DNA from: Cyanobium sp. AMD-g
GTDB taxonomy: Bacteria; Cyanobacteriota; Cyanobacteriia; PCC-6307; Cyanobiaceae
NCBI RefSeq assembly: GCF_024346395.1
Contig: NZ_JAGQCW010000002.1
Coordinates: 434,001 to 498,000 of the forward strand
Length of the DNA: 64,000 nt
Reading direction: 5' to 3'
Shown here: piece after piece, positions 1 through 9,661 of the stretch
Layout: each line of letters opens with the position of its first letter
How positions within the stretch are numbered: the stretch's first letter is position 1
Notes under the pieces: generated by a model
What the model was told of the DNA's origin: nothing
Database searches by the model: none
The model's input: the letters and a program-made list of their open reading frames with translations, nothing else
Program-made: the position numbers and the translations under genes

Positions 1-235
1 GCAGCAGGCCGAAGCGCTGGCCGGGCCCGAGGGCCGCCCAGTGGGTGGAGACGAACAGCAGCAGCCCGGCGGCCACCAGCACGCCCCCCAGGGCGACCGC
101 CACCAGCACCGGCACCCGCAGCCGCGGGCGGCCGGGCTGGGCCCGCTCCCAGGCCCGGATCGCCTCGGCGCCGGCGGCATCGATCAGGCCCGCCTGCCGC
201 CAGCGCTCCAGCCGTGATTCCCAGCCGTCAGCCAT
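1..235 (-). CDS. DUF2157-like membrane protein (partial, 3' end outside window)
   Basis: The gene starts at the ATG ending at 235 and runs off the left edge, leaving 78 N-terminal residues. The first 35 residues are soluble and charged, with the LxxWxxAGLIDAxxAxxI pattern typical of the N-terminus of DUF2157 predicted membrane proteins. A hydrophobic segment (about residues 41-64) follows and then the start of a loop. The family is of unknown function, with multiple membrane spans. It is divergent from valS, about 60 bases away. The family call is moderate because only the N-terminus is visible. Confidence 0.6.
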   Translation of the reverse strand, partial: MADGWESRLERWRQAGLIDAAGAEAIRAWERAQPGRPRLRVPVLVAVALGGVLVAAGLLLFVSTHWAALGPGQRFGLL

Positions 236-295
236 GGGCCCAGGCTAGGAGTGGCCACCCTTTTGCGACCATGGGCCCACTGCCCCAGGCCCCCC

Positions 296-3106
296 GTGTC
301 CGCCGAGCCCCTGCCCAAGACCTACGACCCGGCCGCCACCGAGGCGCGCTGGCAGGCGGCCTGGGAGGCGGCCGGCGCCTTCCACCCCGACCCCACGGCG
401 CCCGGAGAACCCTTCTCGGTGGTGATCCCGCCGCCGAACGTGACCGGCAGCCTGCACATGGGCCACGGCTTCGAGACGGCCCTGATCGACACGATCGTGC
501 GTTTCCAGCGCCTGCAGGGGAAGAACGTGCTGTGCCTGCCCGGCACCGACCACGCCTCGATCGCGGTGCAGACGCTGCTGGAGAAGCAGATCAAGGCGGA
601 AGGCGGCAGCAAGGACGACCTGGGACGCGACGCCTTCCTGGAGCGGGCCTGGGCCTGGAAGGGGGAGAGCGGCGGCACGATCGTGGGCCAGCTGCGCCGG
701 CTCGGCTATTCGGTCGACTGGCGCCGTGAGCGCTTCACCCTCGACCCGGGCCTGAGCGCGGCGGTGGTGGAGGCCTTCGTGCGCCTGCACGAGCAGGGGC
801 TGATCTACCGCGGCGAATACCTGGTCAACTGGTGCCCGGCCTCGGGATCGGCGGTGAGCGATCTGGAGGTGGAGATGAAGGAGCTGGACGGCCACCTCTG
901 GCACTTCCGCTATCCGCTTTCCGGTGGCCCTGCCGCCGACGGCACCGACCACCTGGTGGTGGCCACCACCCGCCCCGAGACCCTGCTGGGCGACACCGGC
1001 GTGGCGGTGCATCCCACCGATCCGCGCTACGCCGCCCTGGTGGGCCAGACGATCACCCTGCCCCTGGTGGGACGCCAGATCCCGATCGTGGCGGATGAGC
1101 ACGTGGATCCGGCCTTCGGAACGGGCTGCGTCAAGGTGACCCCCGCCCACGACCCCAACGACTTCGCCATCGGCAGCCGCCACGGCTTGCCCCTGATCAC
1201 GGTGATGGCCAAGGACGGCAGCATGAACACGGCGGCCGGCCGCTTCGCCGGCCTGGACCGCTTCGAGGCCCGCAAGGCGGTGGTGGCGGCGATGGAGGCC
1301 GAGGGCTTTCTGGTGAAGGTGGAGCCCCACCGCCACAGCGTGCCCTTCTCCGATCGCGGCAAGGTGCCGGTGGAGCCGCTGCTCTCCACCCAGTGGTTCG
1401 CCCGGGCCGAACCGCTGGCCGCCCGCTGCCGCGAGGCGCTCGATGGCGGCGCGCCCCGCTTCGTGCCCGAGCGCTGGGAGAAGGTCTACCGCGACTGGCT
1501 CACCGACATCCGCGACTGGTGCATCAGCCGCCAGCTCTGGTGGGGCCACCGCATCCCCGCCTGGTTCGTGGTCAGCGAGACCGGCGGCGTGATCACCGAG
1601 GCCACGCCCTACGTGGTGGCCCGCGATGCCGCCCAGGCCCGCGCCAAGGCGGTGGCGCAGTTCGGTGACGCCGGCCGGGAGCTGCAGCTGGAGCAGGACC
1701 CGGACGTGCTCGACACCTGGTTCTCCAGCGGCCTGTGGCCCTTCTCCACCCTGGGCTGGCCCGAGACGCAGGCCGCCGATCTGGCCCGGTGGTACCCCAC
1801 CAGCGTGCTGGTGACGGGTTTCGACATCATCTTCTTCTGGGTGGCCCGCATGACGATGCTGGCGGGCGCCATGCAGCCCCTCGGCGCCGGCCAGCCCTGG
1901 ATGCCCTTCGCCGACGTGATGATCCACGGCCTGGTGCGGGACGAGAACAACCGCAAGATGAGCAAGAGCTCCGGCAACGGCATCGATCCGCTGCCGCTGA
2001 TCGAGCGCTACGGCGCCGATGCCCTGCGCTTCGCCCTGGTGCGCGAGGTGGCCGGCGCCGGCCAGGACATCCGCCTCGACTACGACCGCAACGACGGCAG
2101 CTCGGCCACGGTGGAGGCGGCGCGCAACTTCGCCAACAAGCTCTGGAACGCCACCCGTTTCGCCCTGATGAACCTGGGCGGTGAAACGCCCGCCAGCCTG
2201 GGGGCCCCGGACGCGGCACACCTGCAGCTCGCCGACCGCTGGATCCTGTCGCGGCTGGAGCGGGTGAAGCGCGAGACGACCGAGCGCTACGCCAGCTATG
2301 GGCTGGGGGAAGCCGCCAAGGGGCTCTACGAGTTCGCCTGGAACGAGGTCTGCGACTGGACGATCGAGCTGCTCAAGCGGCGCCTCAACCCGCGGCCCGA
2401 CGTGGAAGGGGAGCCCCTCACCGCCGAGGTGCTGGCTGACCAGCGCGTCGCCCGGCAGGTGCTGGCCAAGGTGCTGGCGGAGCTGCTGGTGCTGCTGCAT
2501 CCGCTGATGCCCCACCTGAGCGAGGAGCTCTGGCACGGGCTCACCGGCGCCCCCGAGGGCACCTTCCTGGCCCTGCAGAGCTGGCCGGCGGCCGAGGCGG
2601 CCGCCCTCGATGAAGGTCTTGAGGCGTCGTTTGCCGAGCTGATCGAGGCGATCCGGGTGGTGCGCAACCTGCGGGCCGTGGCGGGCCTCAAGCCCTCCCA
2701 GGGGGCGCCGGTGCTGTTCATCACCGGCCGCGAGCAGCTGGCGGCGGTGCTGCGGCAGGGCAGCCCCGACATCACCACTCTCACCAGGGCGGAGAGCGTG
2801 ACCGTGCTGGATCCGGCAGCGGCGGCGGCCCGGCCGGCGGCCCGGGCCCTGGCCGCGGTGAGCGGCGAGCTGCAGGTGCTGCTGCCCCTGGAGGGCCTGG
2901 TCGACCTCGACGCCCTGCGGGCCCGCCTGGAGAAGGACATCGCCAAGGCCACCAAGGAGATCAGCGGCCTTGCCGGCCGGCTCGCCAATCCCAACTTCGC
3001 CGGCAAGGCGCCGCCGGAGGTGGTGGCCGAGTGCAAGGCCAACCTGGCGGAGGCCGAGTCCCAGGCGGCGCTGGCGCGGCAGCGTCTGGCGGATCTGGGG
3101 GACTGA
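296..3106 (+). CDS. valS: Valyl-tRNA synthetase
   Basis: Class I aminoacyl-tRNA synthetase that charges tRNA-Val in the cytoplasm and edits mischarged threonine. The HIGH-type signature is present as [13 protein letters not shown] and the KMSKS loop as [12 protein letters not shown]. The anticodon-binding region and a C-terminal coiled-coil arm (from about residue 875, [12 protein letters not shown]) are intact. The length of 936 residues is normal. I chose the GTG at 296 because the protein then begins [19 protein letters not shown], as family members do. An in-frame GTG at 251 would add 15 proline-rich residues and sits directly on a TAGGAG promoter-like hexamer (246-251). Confidence 0.95.
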   Translation: MSAEPLPKTYDPAATEARWQAAWEAAGAFHPDPTAPGEPFSVVIPPPNVTGSLHMGHGFETALIDTIVRFQRLQGKNVLCLPGTDHASIAVQTLLEKQIKAEGGSKDDLGRDAFLERAWAWKGESGGTIVGQLRRLGYSVDWRRERFTLDPGLSAAVVEAFVRLHEQGLIYRGEYLVNWCPASGSAVSDLEVEMKELDGHLWHFRYPLSGGPAADGTDHLVVATTRPETLLGDTGVAVHPTDPRYAALVGQTITLPLVGRQIPIVADEHVDPAFGTGCVKVTPAHDPNDFAIGSRHGLPLITVMAKDGSMNTAAGRFAGLDRFEARKAVVAAMEAEGFLVKVEPHRHSVPFSDRGKVPVEPLLSTQWFARAEPLAARCREALDGGAPRFVPERWEKVYRDWLTDIRDWCISRQLWWGHRIPAWFVVSETGGVITEATPYVVARDAAQARAKAVAQFGDAGRELQLEQDPDVLDTWFSSGLWPFSTLGWPETQAADLARWYPTSVLVTGFDIIFFWVARMTMLAGAMQPLGAGQPWMPFADVMIHGLVRDENNRKMSKSSGNGIDPLPLIERYGADALRFALVREVAGAGQDIRLDYDRNDGSSATVEAARNFANKLWNATRFALMNLGGETPASLGAPDAAHLQLADRWILSRLERVKRETTERYASYGLGEAAKGLYEFAWNEVCDWTIELLKRRLNPRPDVEGEPLTAEVLADQRVARQVLAKVLAELLVLLHPLMPHLSEELWHGLTGAPEGTFLALQSWPAAEAAALDEGLEASFAELIEAIRVVRNLRAVAGLKPSQGAPVLFITGREQLAAVLRQGSPDITTLTRAESVTVLDPAAAAARPAARALAAVSGELQVLLPLEGLVDLDALRARLEKDIAKATKEISGLAGRLANPNFAGKAPPEVVAECKANLAEAESQAALARQRLADLGD

Positions 3107-3231
3107 GGCGCCATGGCCCTCGGCGATATCGCCTGATGGAAGGGATGTCATCAGCCCTTACCAGATTTCCTTGATTTCACACGTGACCTTCTCGTATCCG
3201 GGATCACGTTGGCCGGTGTTGTTCGCCGATT

Positions 3232-3250
3232 CTCAACCCAATCCTTAACC
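3232..3250 (+). promoter_or_regulatory. Possible degenerate Pho box upstream of the PhoX-like gene
   Basis: CTTAACC at 3244-3250 matches the core of the cyanobacterial PhoB half-site (PyTTAAPyPy). A degenerate copy, CTCAACC, lies at 3232-3238, 12 bases away where 11 is expected. No third copy was found. The location before a phosphatase-like gene makes it plausible, but the match is weak. Confidence 0.2.
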
Positions 3251-3305
3251 GGAGTGGTGGGGGGCCTGGGTGAGGGTTGTTTGCAGTGAACATTCCTTCG
3301 CCTCC

Positions 3306-6300
3306 ATGGTTGCCTCCAGCAAAGCCAAGGGTCCCGCCAACAAATGGATCCTGCCTGAAGAGCTGACCGCCAGCAGTCAGTCGTACGTGGGTCCTGCGGC
3401 AGCGGCGGTGGCCAACCGCAAGGCGTTCCCCGGTCGGCCTGAGCCGGCGCCGGCCCAACCCTTGCTGGGAAGTCTGGACCTGTCTCCCCAGGCGACCCCG
3501 GGCGAGCAGTTCCAGAGCGAAATCTCCACCACCGTGAGCTTCCGTGGTCAGATGTACGTGGTCTCCAGTGGAGGTGGCGGCACCCTGCAGGTGACCAACG
3601 CCACCGATCCGTCAGCGATCACCCTGGAAGAACGGGTGCCGCTGACGGGCTACAACTCCCAGTCGGTGGCCAGTTACGGCAATCTGCTGGCGGTGGCCCT
3701 TTCCCCCAGCGACTACAGCAGCAACGGCGGCAAGGGGGTGATTCGTTTCTACCGCGTGGGTGCGGAGGGCGGTCTGACCTTCCTGCAGGACGTTCAGGTC
3801 GGCTACCTGCCCGACTCGATCGCCTTCAACGACAAGGGCACCAAGTTGGTGATCGCCAACGAGGGCGAACCGATCACGGGCTACGGCGTCGCGGGCGGCA
3901 AGGATCCTGTCGGAAGCATCGGCATCATCGACATCAAGGGTCAGGCGAATCTCAGGTTCTCCTACACCGAGCTTGATTTCGCCGGCCTCACCCTGCCCGC
4001 GGGCCTGCGAATCTCCGGCCCTGCCGGCACCACCCAGGCCACCGATATCGAGCCGGAGTACGTCTCGATCCTGGGCAACTATGCCTACGTGACCCTGCAG
4101 GAGAACAACGGCGTTGCCAAGGTCAACCTCAAGACCAACGCGATTGAGACGATCTTCGCCCTGGGCACAGTCGACTACAAGAACCAGCTCGTCGACCTCA
4201 GCGACAAGGATGGCGGGTTCAAACCCCTGCTGGGCCAGAACTACGAAGGTCTGCGCATGGCTGATGGCATCGCTGCCTACAGCGTCAAGGGCAAGGACTA
4301 CTTCGTCACGGCCAACGAAGGCGATGGCCGCGAGTACACCCAGGGAACGCCTCCTAATGTCGTTGTCACCTACAAGGATGAGTCTGGCAACGGGCCTAAC
4401 CCCAATGTCAGGACGCTGACGGACGATGCCACGGCCGGCAGCCCCGATCGCATCACCACCTTTGGTGGCCGCAGCATCAGCCTGTTCGATGCCGACACCG
4501 GCGCCCTGCTCTGGGACAGCGGCAACAGCCTGCAGACCATCGCCGTGGCCGCCGGCATGTATGCCGACGGCCGCAGTGATAGCAAGGGCGTTGAGCCCGA
4601 GATGGTGGTGGTGGCCCAGATGAAGGGCCGCAGCTACGCGATCGTCAGCATGGAGCGCACCACCAGCTCAATGCTGGCGGTGTTCGATGTCACCGATCCA
4701 GCCGCGGTCAGCTTCGTCACCAGCACCGTGATCGCCGGCAGCATCTCCCCGGAGGGGCTGCATGTGGTGGACGCCAAGCTGAGTCCCACCGGTCGGTCCC
4801 AGCTGATCGTGTCCAACGAGGTGTCGAACACCCTCAACGTGTTTGATCTGGAGGCCCTGATCGCCGCTCCTCCGGTGGCCGGTGCCGGCACCTTCACCTC
4901 CACCATGCTCAAGGATGTGGCCGGTGGGCCCGAGCTGAAGATCACCAGCCTGATCACCAACGGCGAGTTCACCAACGGGCTGAACCCCGGCGACAGCGTC
5001 TTCGCTCCCACGGGCATCTTCGATGGCCAGGGTGCCTACGACAATGGCGACGGCACCTTCACCCTGCTGGTCAACAGCGAGCTGGGTGCTGATCGCGGCT
5101 ATGGCTATCTTCTGCCGGGTGTTGAAGGTGGGCTCACCGGCGCTCGCGTCAGCAGCCTGGTGATCGACAAGGACGTCGATGACGACGCTTCCAACGGCTA
5201 CCAGAGCCAGGTGCTCAGAGGTGGTCTGGCTTACGACAGCATCCACCTCGACGGCTCTGACACTGCGATCGACCAGGCTGCCGATCTGGGTGCCGCGGGC
5301 TTCAAGCGCTTCTGCGCCGCCAATCTGGTGGAAGCGAACAGCTTCGGTGCAGGTAAAGGCTTCGCCGACCGCATCTACCTGGTGGGGGAGGAGGAATTCA
5401 CCGGTGCCGGTGGTTCCTTCTTCGCTCTCGATGTCGACGGCCGTGCCATCCATGAGGTGGTGGGCTTTGGCAAGGGCACCTGGGAATCCGCCACGATCAT
5501 CGATACGGGCAGTGCGGACACCGTGTCCGTGTTGTTGTTCGATGACGCCAAGGCACCCCTCTACCTGTGGGTCGGCACCAAAAGTTCAGCCGCTGACGCC
5601 AGCTTCCTGGAGCGCAACGGCCTGGCCCAGGACCAGGGCACGCTGTACACCTACGTCACCACGACCCTGCCAGAGAAAGGTGTCGTCGATGATGGCCCCG
5701 ATTCCTTGGATCTGTTGGCCTTCACCAAGGCGAATGGCCTCAACGCGGCCATCGATGGCTCCTGGGTCGACCTGGCCAGCCTCGATGGCAACTACACCCA
5801 ACTGGGCGCTCCGGCGCTTCGCCAGCTGGCGGTGGGCGCCGGTGCCCTGCAGCTGAGCCGGATCGAGGACGGTGAGGTCAACCCGCTCAACGGTCAGCAG
5901 GCGGTGTTCGTGTCCACCGGCACCGCGGATTTCAACAAAGGTGATCTGTACGGCAACGTCTACACCCTGGATTTCAGTGAGGCCTTCGGCAGCGATGGCC
6001 TGATCTCCGGAGCTGGTGACTCGGTGCTCAAGGTCGTCTACGACGGCGACCTGCTGGTGGATCCCACCACCGGTCTGCGCAATCCCGACAACATGACCAT
6101 CAGCGCCGATGGCCATGCCTACATCCAGGAGGACCGGGCCAACGGCGGCGGCACCGACACCTCCCTCGGCAACTTCGGTACCCAGGAAGCCTCGATCTGG
6201 AAATTGGCGATTGATCCGATCACCGGCAGCTCCACCGGTGAAGCCCTGCGCTGGGCCCAGATCGACCGCACCGCCGTCCCCACCGCCTACGGCCAGAGCC

Positions 6301-6518
6301 AGCCCGGTGTGGTCACCGACGCCAACAGCAACGGTGTCGGCAACTGGGAGTCCTCGGGGATCATCGATGTCTCGACGATCTACGGTTCCGCCCCCGGCAG
6401 CATGTTCCTGGCCAACATCCAGGCCCACAGCCTCGGTGGTGGCAACATCCAGGGCTCCGGCTATCTGGTGGAAGGGGGCCAGATCGATCTGATCCAGCAG
6501 ACCGTTCCGCTGATCTGA
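3306..6518 (+). CDS. Choice-of-anchor I / DUF839 (PhoX-like) large putative phosphatase or esterase
   Basis: A protein of about 1070 residues made of two beta-propeller-like halves. The first half (about 30-520) reads like choice-of-anchor I proteins (LVIANEGEP, YFVTANEGDGREY, ISPEGLHVV). The second half (about 530-1070) reads like DUF839/PhoX-type phosphatases (DGQGAYDNGDGTFTLL, FKRFCAANLVEA, VGEEEF, GKGTWESATII). PhoX enzymes are Ca/Fe-dependent extracellular alkaline phosphatases, so a role in organic phosphate use is a family inference only. No Sec or Tat signal is visible at the N-terminus, and no RTX nonapeptide repeats. The type I exporter genes at 9.6-13.7 kb are possible export partners. 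The ATG at 3306 was chosen; an in-frame GTG at 3270 would add 12 residues. Convergent with the jacalin gene, 11 bases apart. Confidence 0.75.
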   Translation: MVASSKAKGPANKWILPEELTASSQSYVGPAAAAVANRKAFPGRPEPAPAQPLLGSLDLSPQATPGEQFQSEISTTVSFRGQMYVVSSGGGGTLQVTNATDPSAITLEERVPLTGYNSQSVASYGNLLAVALSPSDYSSNGGKGVIRFYRVGAEGGLTFLQDVQVGYLPDSIAFNDKGTKLVIANEGEPITGYGVAGGKDPVGSIGIIDIKGQANLRFSYTELDFAGLTLPAGLRISGPAGTTQATDIEPEYVSILGNYAYVTLQENNGVAKVNLKTNAIETIFALGTVDYKNQLVDLSDKDGGFKPLLGQNYEGLRMADGIAAYSVKGKDYFVTANEGDGREYTQGTPPNVVVTYKDESGNGPNPNVRTLTDDATAGSPDRITTFGGRSISLFDADTGALLWDSGNSLQTIAVAAGMYADGRSDSKGVEPEMVVVAQMKGRSYAIVSMERTTSSMLAVFDVTDPAAVSFVTSTVIAGSISPEGLHVVDAKLSPTGRSQLIVSNEVSNTLNVFDLEALIAAPPVAGAGTFTSTMLKDVAGGPELKITSLITNGEFTNGLNPGDSVFAPTGIFDGQGAYDNGDGTFTLLVNSELGADRGYGYLLPGVEGGLTGARVSSLVIDKDVDDDASNGYQSQVLRGGLAYDSIHLDGSDTAIDQAADLGAAGFKRFCAANLVEANSFGAGKGFADRIYLVGEEEFTGAGGSFFALDVDGRAIHEVVGFGKGTWESATIIDTGSADTVSVLLFDDAKAPLYLWVGTKSSAADASFLERNGLAQDQGTLYTYVTTTLPEKGVVDDGPDSLDLLAFTKANGLNAAIDGSWVDLASLDGNYTQLGAPALRQLAVGAGALQLSRIEDGEVNPLNGQQAVFVSTGTADFNKGDLYGNVYTLDFSEAFGSDGLISGAGDSVLKVVYDGDLLVDPTTGLRNPDNMTISADGHAYIQEDRANGGGTDTSLGNFGTQEASIWKLAIDPITGSSTGEALRWAQIDRTAVPTAYGQSQPGVVTDANSNGVGNWESSGIIDVSTIYGSAPGSMFLANIQAHSLGGGNIQGSGYLVEGGQIDLIQQTVPLI

Positions 6519-6529
6519 TCGATTGGTTT

Positions 6530-8071
6530 TCAGGGCCCCTCCGCCGCCGCCTCCAGCGGCTGCCAGATCAGGGGCCCGAAGCGGGCCACCACGGCCCGCA
6601 GGCCATCCAGTTCCCGGCCGCTGCGACCGCTGAAGCCCAGCACCACGCTGTCGGCCGGCACTGTCCAGTCCAGTGGTCGGTCACCGGCCGCGCCACCACC
6701 GCCGATCCTTTGGCCGTCGCTGCTGGTGAGGAACAGCCGGTCGACGCGGCTGCCGCTGAGGGCTTCGATGCGGCTGATCACCACGCCCTGTCCCAGCTCC
6801 AGGCGGCCCCGGTCGCCGCCGCCGCCGCCCCCGTGGACCTTCGCCTCGAGCGGAGCCCCCTCGCCGGCATAGCGCAACCGGATCTGATCCACCCGCGAGC
6901 CGGTGCGCAGCGCCACCTCCACCAGATGCTGCCGCTGGCGAATCGCCTCGGCCCGTCCGGGGAAGGCGAAGGGGGTGCCGCCGTCGCCCCCCATCGGCGG
7001 CTCCTCGCCCAGGGTCACGTTCAGCTCGGGGCTGCCTGCGGCCAGGGACGGCAGCGGCGGTGGCTCCAGAGGAGCGGTGGGAGCGGCGGCGTAGGCGCCC
7101 AGGCAGGCGTCGAGGGCCGCCAGGTCAGCTGTGGCAACAGCGTGCTGGATGGCCAGCCTCGGGTCCGCCGCCACGGCATAGAGCCTGTAAGTCTCCGCCA
7201 CCCAGTCCATCTGGTGGATCAGTTCCACCACCTGTTCGCGCCGCTCCAGCAGGCCGTCGCTTGAGGCGTCGCCGCTGAACAGCCGCCGGTTGGCGGCCAC
7301 CGCCTCGAAGGCGGCGCCGATGGCGGGCACGCTCTCGTAGCCCCTGGTTCGCACGCCGATCAGGGCCGGCTGATCCAGGGGGAGCCCGGCGAAGTCGCGG
7401 GCGAAGGGGATCAGGGAGGCGGCCTCGGCCGGTGGCTGGCCCCGGCTGCCGATCACCTGCATCCGGAAGCCCACATTCACGGCAGCCGTGCGGGCGACCG
7501 CCGTCACGGTCTCCACCAGGGCGGGGTTCAGGGACAGACCCCCGAGGCCCAGTCCCGCCTCGATCTGCCGCTCCACCATCCGCGCCTGCTCCCGTGACTG
7601 GGCGTAGAAGGTGAACACCCCATGGCACTCGCCGCCCACCGCCGCCGCCGCCACGAACCCATCCCCGTGCAGGGCCACGAAGGCCTCCAGCGCGGCGGGG
7701 TCTGCCGGCACGGCGAGCCCGTCCAGCAGGTGGGTCCGGTCCACCTCCAGCGCTGCGGCCACCTGGCGGGCCCAGACCACCAGCGAGAGGCTGAAGGCGG
7801 TGGTCCTCAGGGAATCGCGGAACGCCTGTTTGGCCCCCAGCAGGCTCAGGGGGCCCAGGCCGATCCCCAGCGAACTGCCGCCGTGCAGTGACTGGACCAG
7901 TTCCTGGTGGCTGCGGCACAGCTGCCAGCCCACCGTGCTGCCACCGCCCGCCGGGAGCACCGTGCCGCCCACGGCGGCCTCCAGGGGCTCGCCGCCGTCG
8001 GTGATGCAGTGGCGCCCGCGGAACAGGGCCCCCCGGGCGACCTGCTGGGCCAGCTCCGAGGGGTCAGCCAT
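6530..8071 (-). CDS. Jacalin-like lectin protein with MACPF-like N-terminal half
   Basis: 513 residues. The last 130 or so form one jacalin-type beta-prism repeat: an opening MGGDGGTPF, then VALRTGSRVDQIRLRY, HGGGGGGDRGRLELG, ALSGSRVDRLFL and the signature GFSGRSGRELDGLRAV. Jacalin domains bind carbohydrate. The N-terminal 290 residues contain HGDGFVAAAAVGGECHGVFTFY and PLDQPALIGVRTRGYESVP, which resemble MACPF-like proteins that often carry lectin domains; I infer this from pattern memory. A proline-rich linker (about 335-350) separates the halves. No signal peptide is visible. ATG at 8071 was chosen over an in-frame upstream start at 8095 because it begins MADPSELAQ and leaves room for the divergent promoter shared with the DedA gene. 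Confidence 0.6.
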   Translation of the reverse strand: MADPSELAQQVARGALFRGRHCITDGGEPLEAAVGGTVLPAGGGSTVGWQLCRSHQELVQSLHGGSSLGIGLGPLSLLGAKQAFRDSLRTTAFSLSLVVWARQVAAALEVDRTHLLDGLAVPADPAALEAFVALHGDGFVAAAAVGGECHGVFTFYAQSREQARMVERQIEAGLGLGGLSLNPALVETVTAVARTAAVNVGFRMQVIGSRGQPPAEAASLIPFARDFAGLPLDQPALIGVRTRGYESVPAIGAAFEAVAANRRLFSGDASSDGLLERREQVVELIHQMDWVAETYRLYAVAADPRLAIQHAVATADLAALDACLGAYAAAPTAPLEPPPLPSLAAGSPELNVTLGEEPPMGGDGGTPFAFPGRAEAIRQRQHLVEVALRTGSRVDQIRLRYAGEGAPLEAKVHGGGGGGDRGRLELGQGVVISRIEALSGSRVDRLFLTSSDGQRIGGGGAAGDRPLDWTVPADSVVLGFSGRSGRELDGLRAVVARFGPLIWQPLEAAAEGP

Positions 8072-8124
8072 GGCGCCACAGGCAGCGGGACCCAAGCGTA
8101 GGCAGGGTCGATACGGTGGGCCCC

Positions 8125-8877
8125 ATGGACCCGCTCTGGCTGCCGGACCACCTGCTGCCCTGGCTGCGCTCCCCGGTCGGGGCCGTGGCCTTCGTGCCCC
8201 TGTATGCCCTCTGGGTCAGCCTGCTGCTGCCGGGGGTGTGGGCGTCGATGCTGGCCGGGGTGCTCTACGGCCCGCTCTGGGGCAGCGTGCTGGTGTTCGC
8301 CGGGGCCTGCCTCGGGGCCCAGGCGGTGTTCCTGCTGGGGCGCGGTCGCTGGCGTGGCTGGGCCCGACGCCGCCTGGCCAGGGCGCCGCGGCTGCTGGCG
8401 GTGGAGCGGGCGGTGTGCCGCCAGGGCCTGGTGCTGGTGCTGCTCACCCGCCTGTCGCCCGCCTTTCCCTTCAGCCTGCTCAACCTGGCCTACGGCCTCA
8501 GTGAGGTGAGCCTGCGCGACTACTCGATCGGCCTGATCGGCATCCTCCCCGGCACCGTGCTGTTCTGCGCCCTGGGGGCGGCGGCCGGGGATCAGCGGCG
8601 CTTCTCGGCCCTGCTGGCCGGTCCGGCCGATGGCGTCACCTGGGCCCTGCGGCTGCTGGGGGTGGCCGCCACCCTGGCGGTGGTTCTGCTGGTGGGCCGA
8701 CAGGTGCGCCTGGCCCTGGAGGAACGCGGGGTAGCCTCCCACGTTGCGATGCAGGCCAGCAATGGTGACGGCCGAGACTCTCCCCAGCCCCTCCGCCGGC
8801 GCTTGTCCCAACTGCGGCGGAAGCAGCCTCACCCTGGTGCGACGGGAGCGGGTGAGCAAGGCCCGGGTGGAGGCTGA
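8125..8877 (+). CDS. DedA/VTT (TVP38/TMEM64) family membrane protein
   Basis: An integral membrane protein of 250 residues. The VTT/SNARE-associated core is visible as the G-(x)-hydrophobic reentrant segment (ASMLAGVLYGPLWGSVLVF, about residues 38-56), the conserved RLSPAFPFSLLNLAYG (about 113-128) and a terminal membrane helix (about 177-195). Family members act as lipid scramblases or transporters at the membrane. The final 40 residues, after the membrane helix, are basic, glycine/glutamine-rich and overlap the next gene in another frame. They look like read-through of the downstream coding sequence rather than a conserved tail. ATG at 8125 chosen. Confidence 0.8.
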   Translation: MDPLWLPDHLLPWLRSPVGAVAFVPLYALWVSLLLPGVWASMLAGVLYGPLWGSVLVFAGACLGAQAVFLLGRGRWRGWARRRLARAPRLLAVERAVCRQGLVLVLLTRLSPAFPFSLLNLAYGLSEVSLRDYSIGLIGILPGTVLFCALGAAAGDQRRFSALLAGPADGVTWALRLLGVAATLAVVLLVGRQVRLALEERGVASHVAMQASNGDGRDSPQPLRRRLSQLRRKQPHPGATGAGEQGPGGG

Positions 8878-9661
8878 ACTCGTCCATTGCGCCAGCTGCG
8901 ACTTCCTGTTCCTGGCCGATCCCACCTGGCTGGATGTGGCCTACGAGGACTCCTTCTACGGCGATACGGGCTACGTCGACCGCAACCTGCACGCCTCCCG
9001 GCTGCTGCGGCTGCTGCTGGTGATCGGCCGGCTGGGCCGCTTCGGCGCCAGCGAGCCGGGCTGCGACCTGGGCACCGGCCTGGGCATGCTGCCGCGGCTG
9101 CTGCGCGACCACGGCTTCGATTTCCACGGCACCGACGCCTATGCGGCCATGGAACTGATCCGCCCCTTCTGCGAGCCCCCGGGCGATGGCCCGATCGGCT
9201 GCAAGACCGCCTTCGAGGTGATCGAGCACGTGCCCGACACCGCCGGGTTCCTGCGCGATGAGGTGGGCGCCACGCCCCTGTTCGTCTTCTCCACCCTGAT
9301 GCGCCAGGCGGGGGAGATTCCTGCTCCCGACTGGTGGTACTACGCCTTCGGCAACGGCCAGCACATCAGCTTCCACAGCCGCCGCAGCTTCGAGGTGGCG
9401 ATGGCGCAGGCGGGGATGGATCCGGCCTGGCTGGTCTGCATCGATGGGCCGGTGCACCAGCGCGCCCTGCATCTGATCGCCCCGCAGGCCCGCTGGCGGC
9501 GGGCTTTCCGTGTGGCCGGCGCTCTGGTGAACCGCGGCCTCGACGGGTTGCTGCTGCCGTGGCTGGAGCCCCTGGTGGGGTTGCGCACCCGCATCATCCC
9601 CGACCACTACCTGGCCATGGAGCGGCTCAGATCTGCCGCAGAGCGTCAGCCTTGTCCTTGA
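8762..9661 (+). CDS. Zinc-ribbon class I SAM-dependent methyltransferase
   Basis: 299 residues. An N-terminal zinc ribbon has CPNCGG and, about 30 residues later, HCASCDFLF. A Rossmann-type methyltransferase core follows, with motif I as CDLGTGLGMLPRLL (about residues 101-114) and an acidic HGTDAY strand after it. This arrangement is typical of Methyltransf_23-like enzymes that modify sugars, lipids or small metabolites; the substrate cannot be told. The start overlaps the end of the DedA gene by 116 bases in another frame. A later start would remove the cysteines, so the overlap appears real. The 3' end overlaps the convergent hlyD-type gene by 35 bases. Confidence 0.7.
   Translation: MVTAETLPSPSAGACPNCGGSSLTLVRRERVSKARVEAELVHCASCDFLFLADPTWLDVAYEDSFYGDTGYVDRNLHASRLLRLLLVIGRLGRFGASEPGCDLGTGLGMLPRLLRDHGFDFHGTDAYAAMELIRPFCEPPGDGPIGCKTAFEVIEHVPDTAGFLRDEVGATPLFVFSTLMRQAGEIPAPDWWYYAFGNGQHISFHSRRSFEVAMAQAGMDPAWLVCIDGPVHQRALHLIAPQARWRRAFRVAGALVNRGLDGLLLPWLEPLVGLRTRIIPDHYLAMERLRSAAERQPCP

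Noticed and set aside
3122-3133. Palindrome GGCGATATCGCC after valS
   Set aside because: A perfect 12-base palindrome but without a U-tract and not a HIP1 site; likely chance in GC-rich DNA.
3306-6518. RTX calcium-binding repeats in the PhoX-like protein
   Set aside because: Scattered GDG and GNG motifs occur but no tandem GGxGxDxUx nonapeptides.
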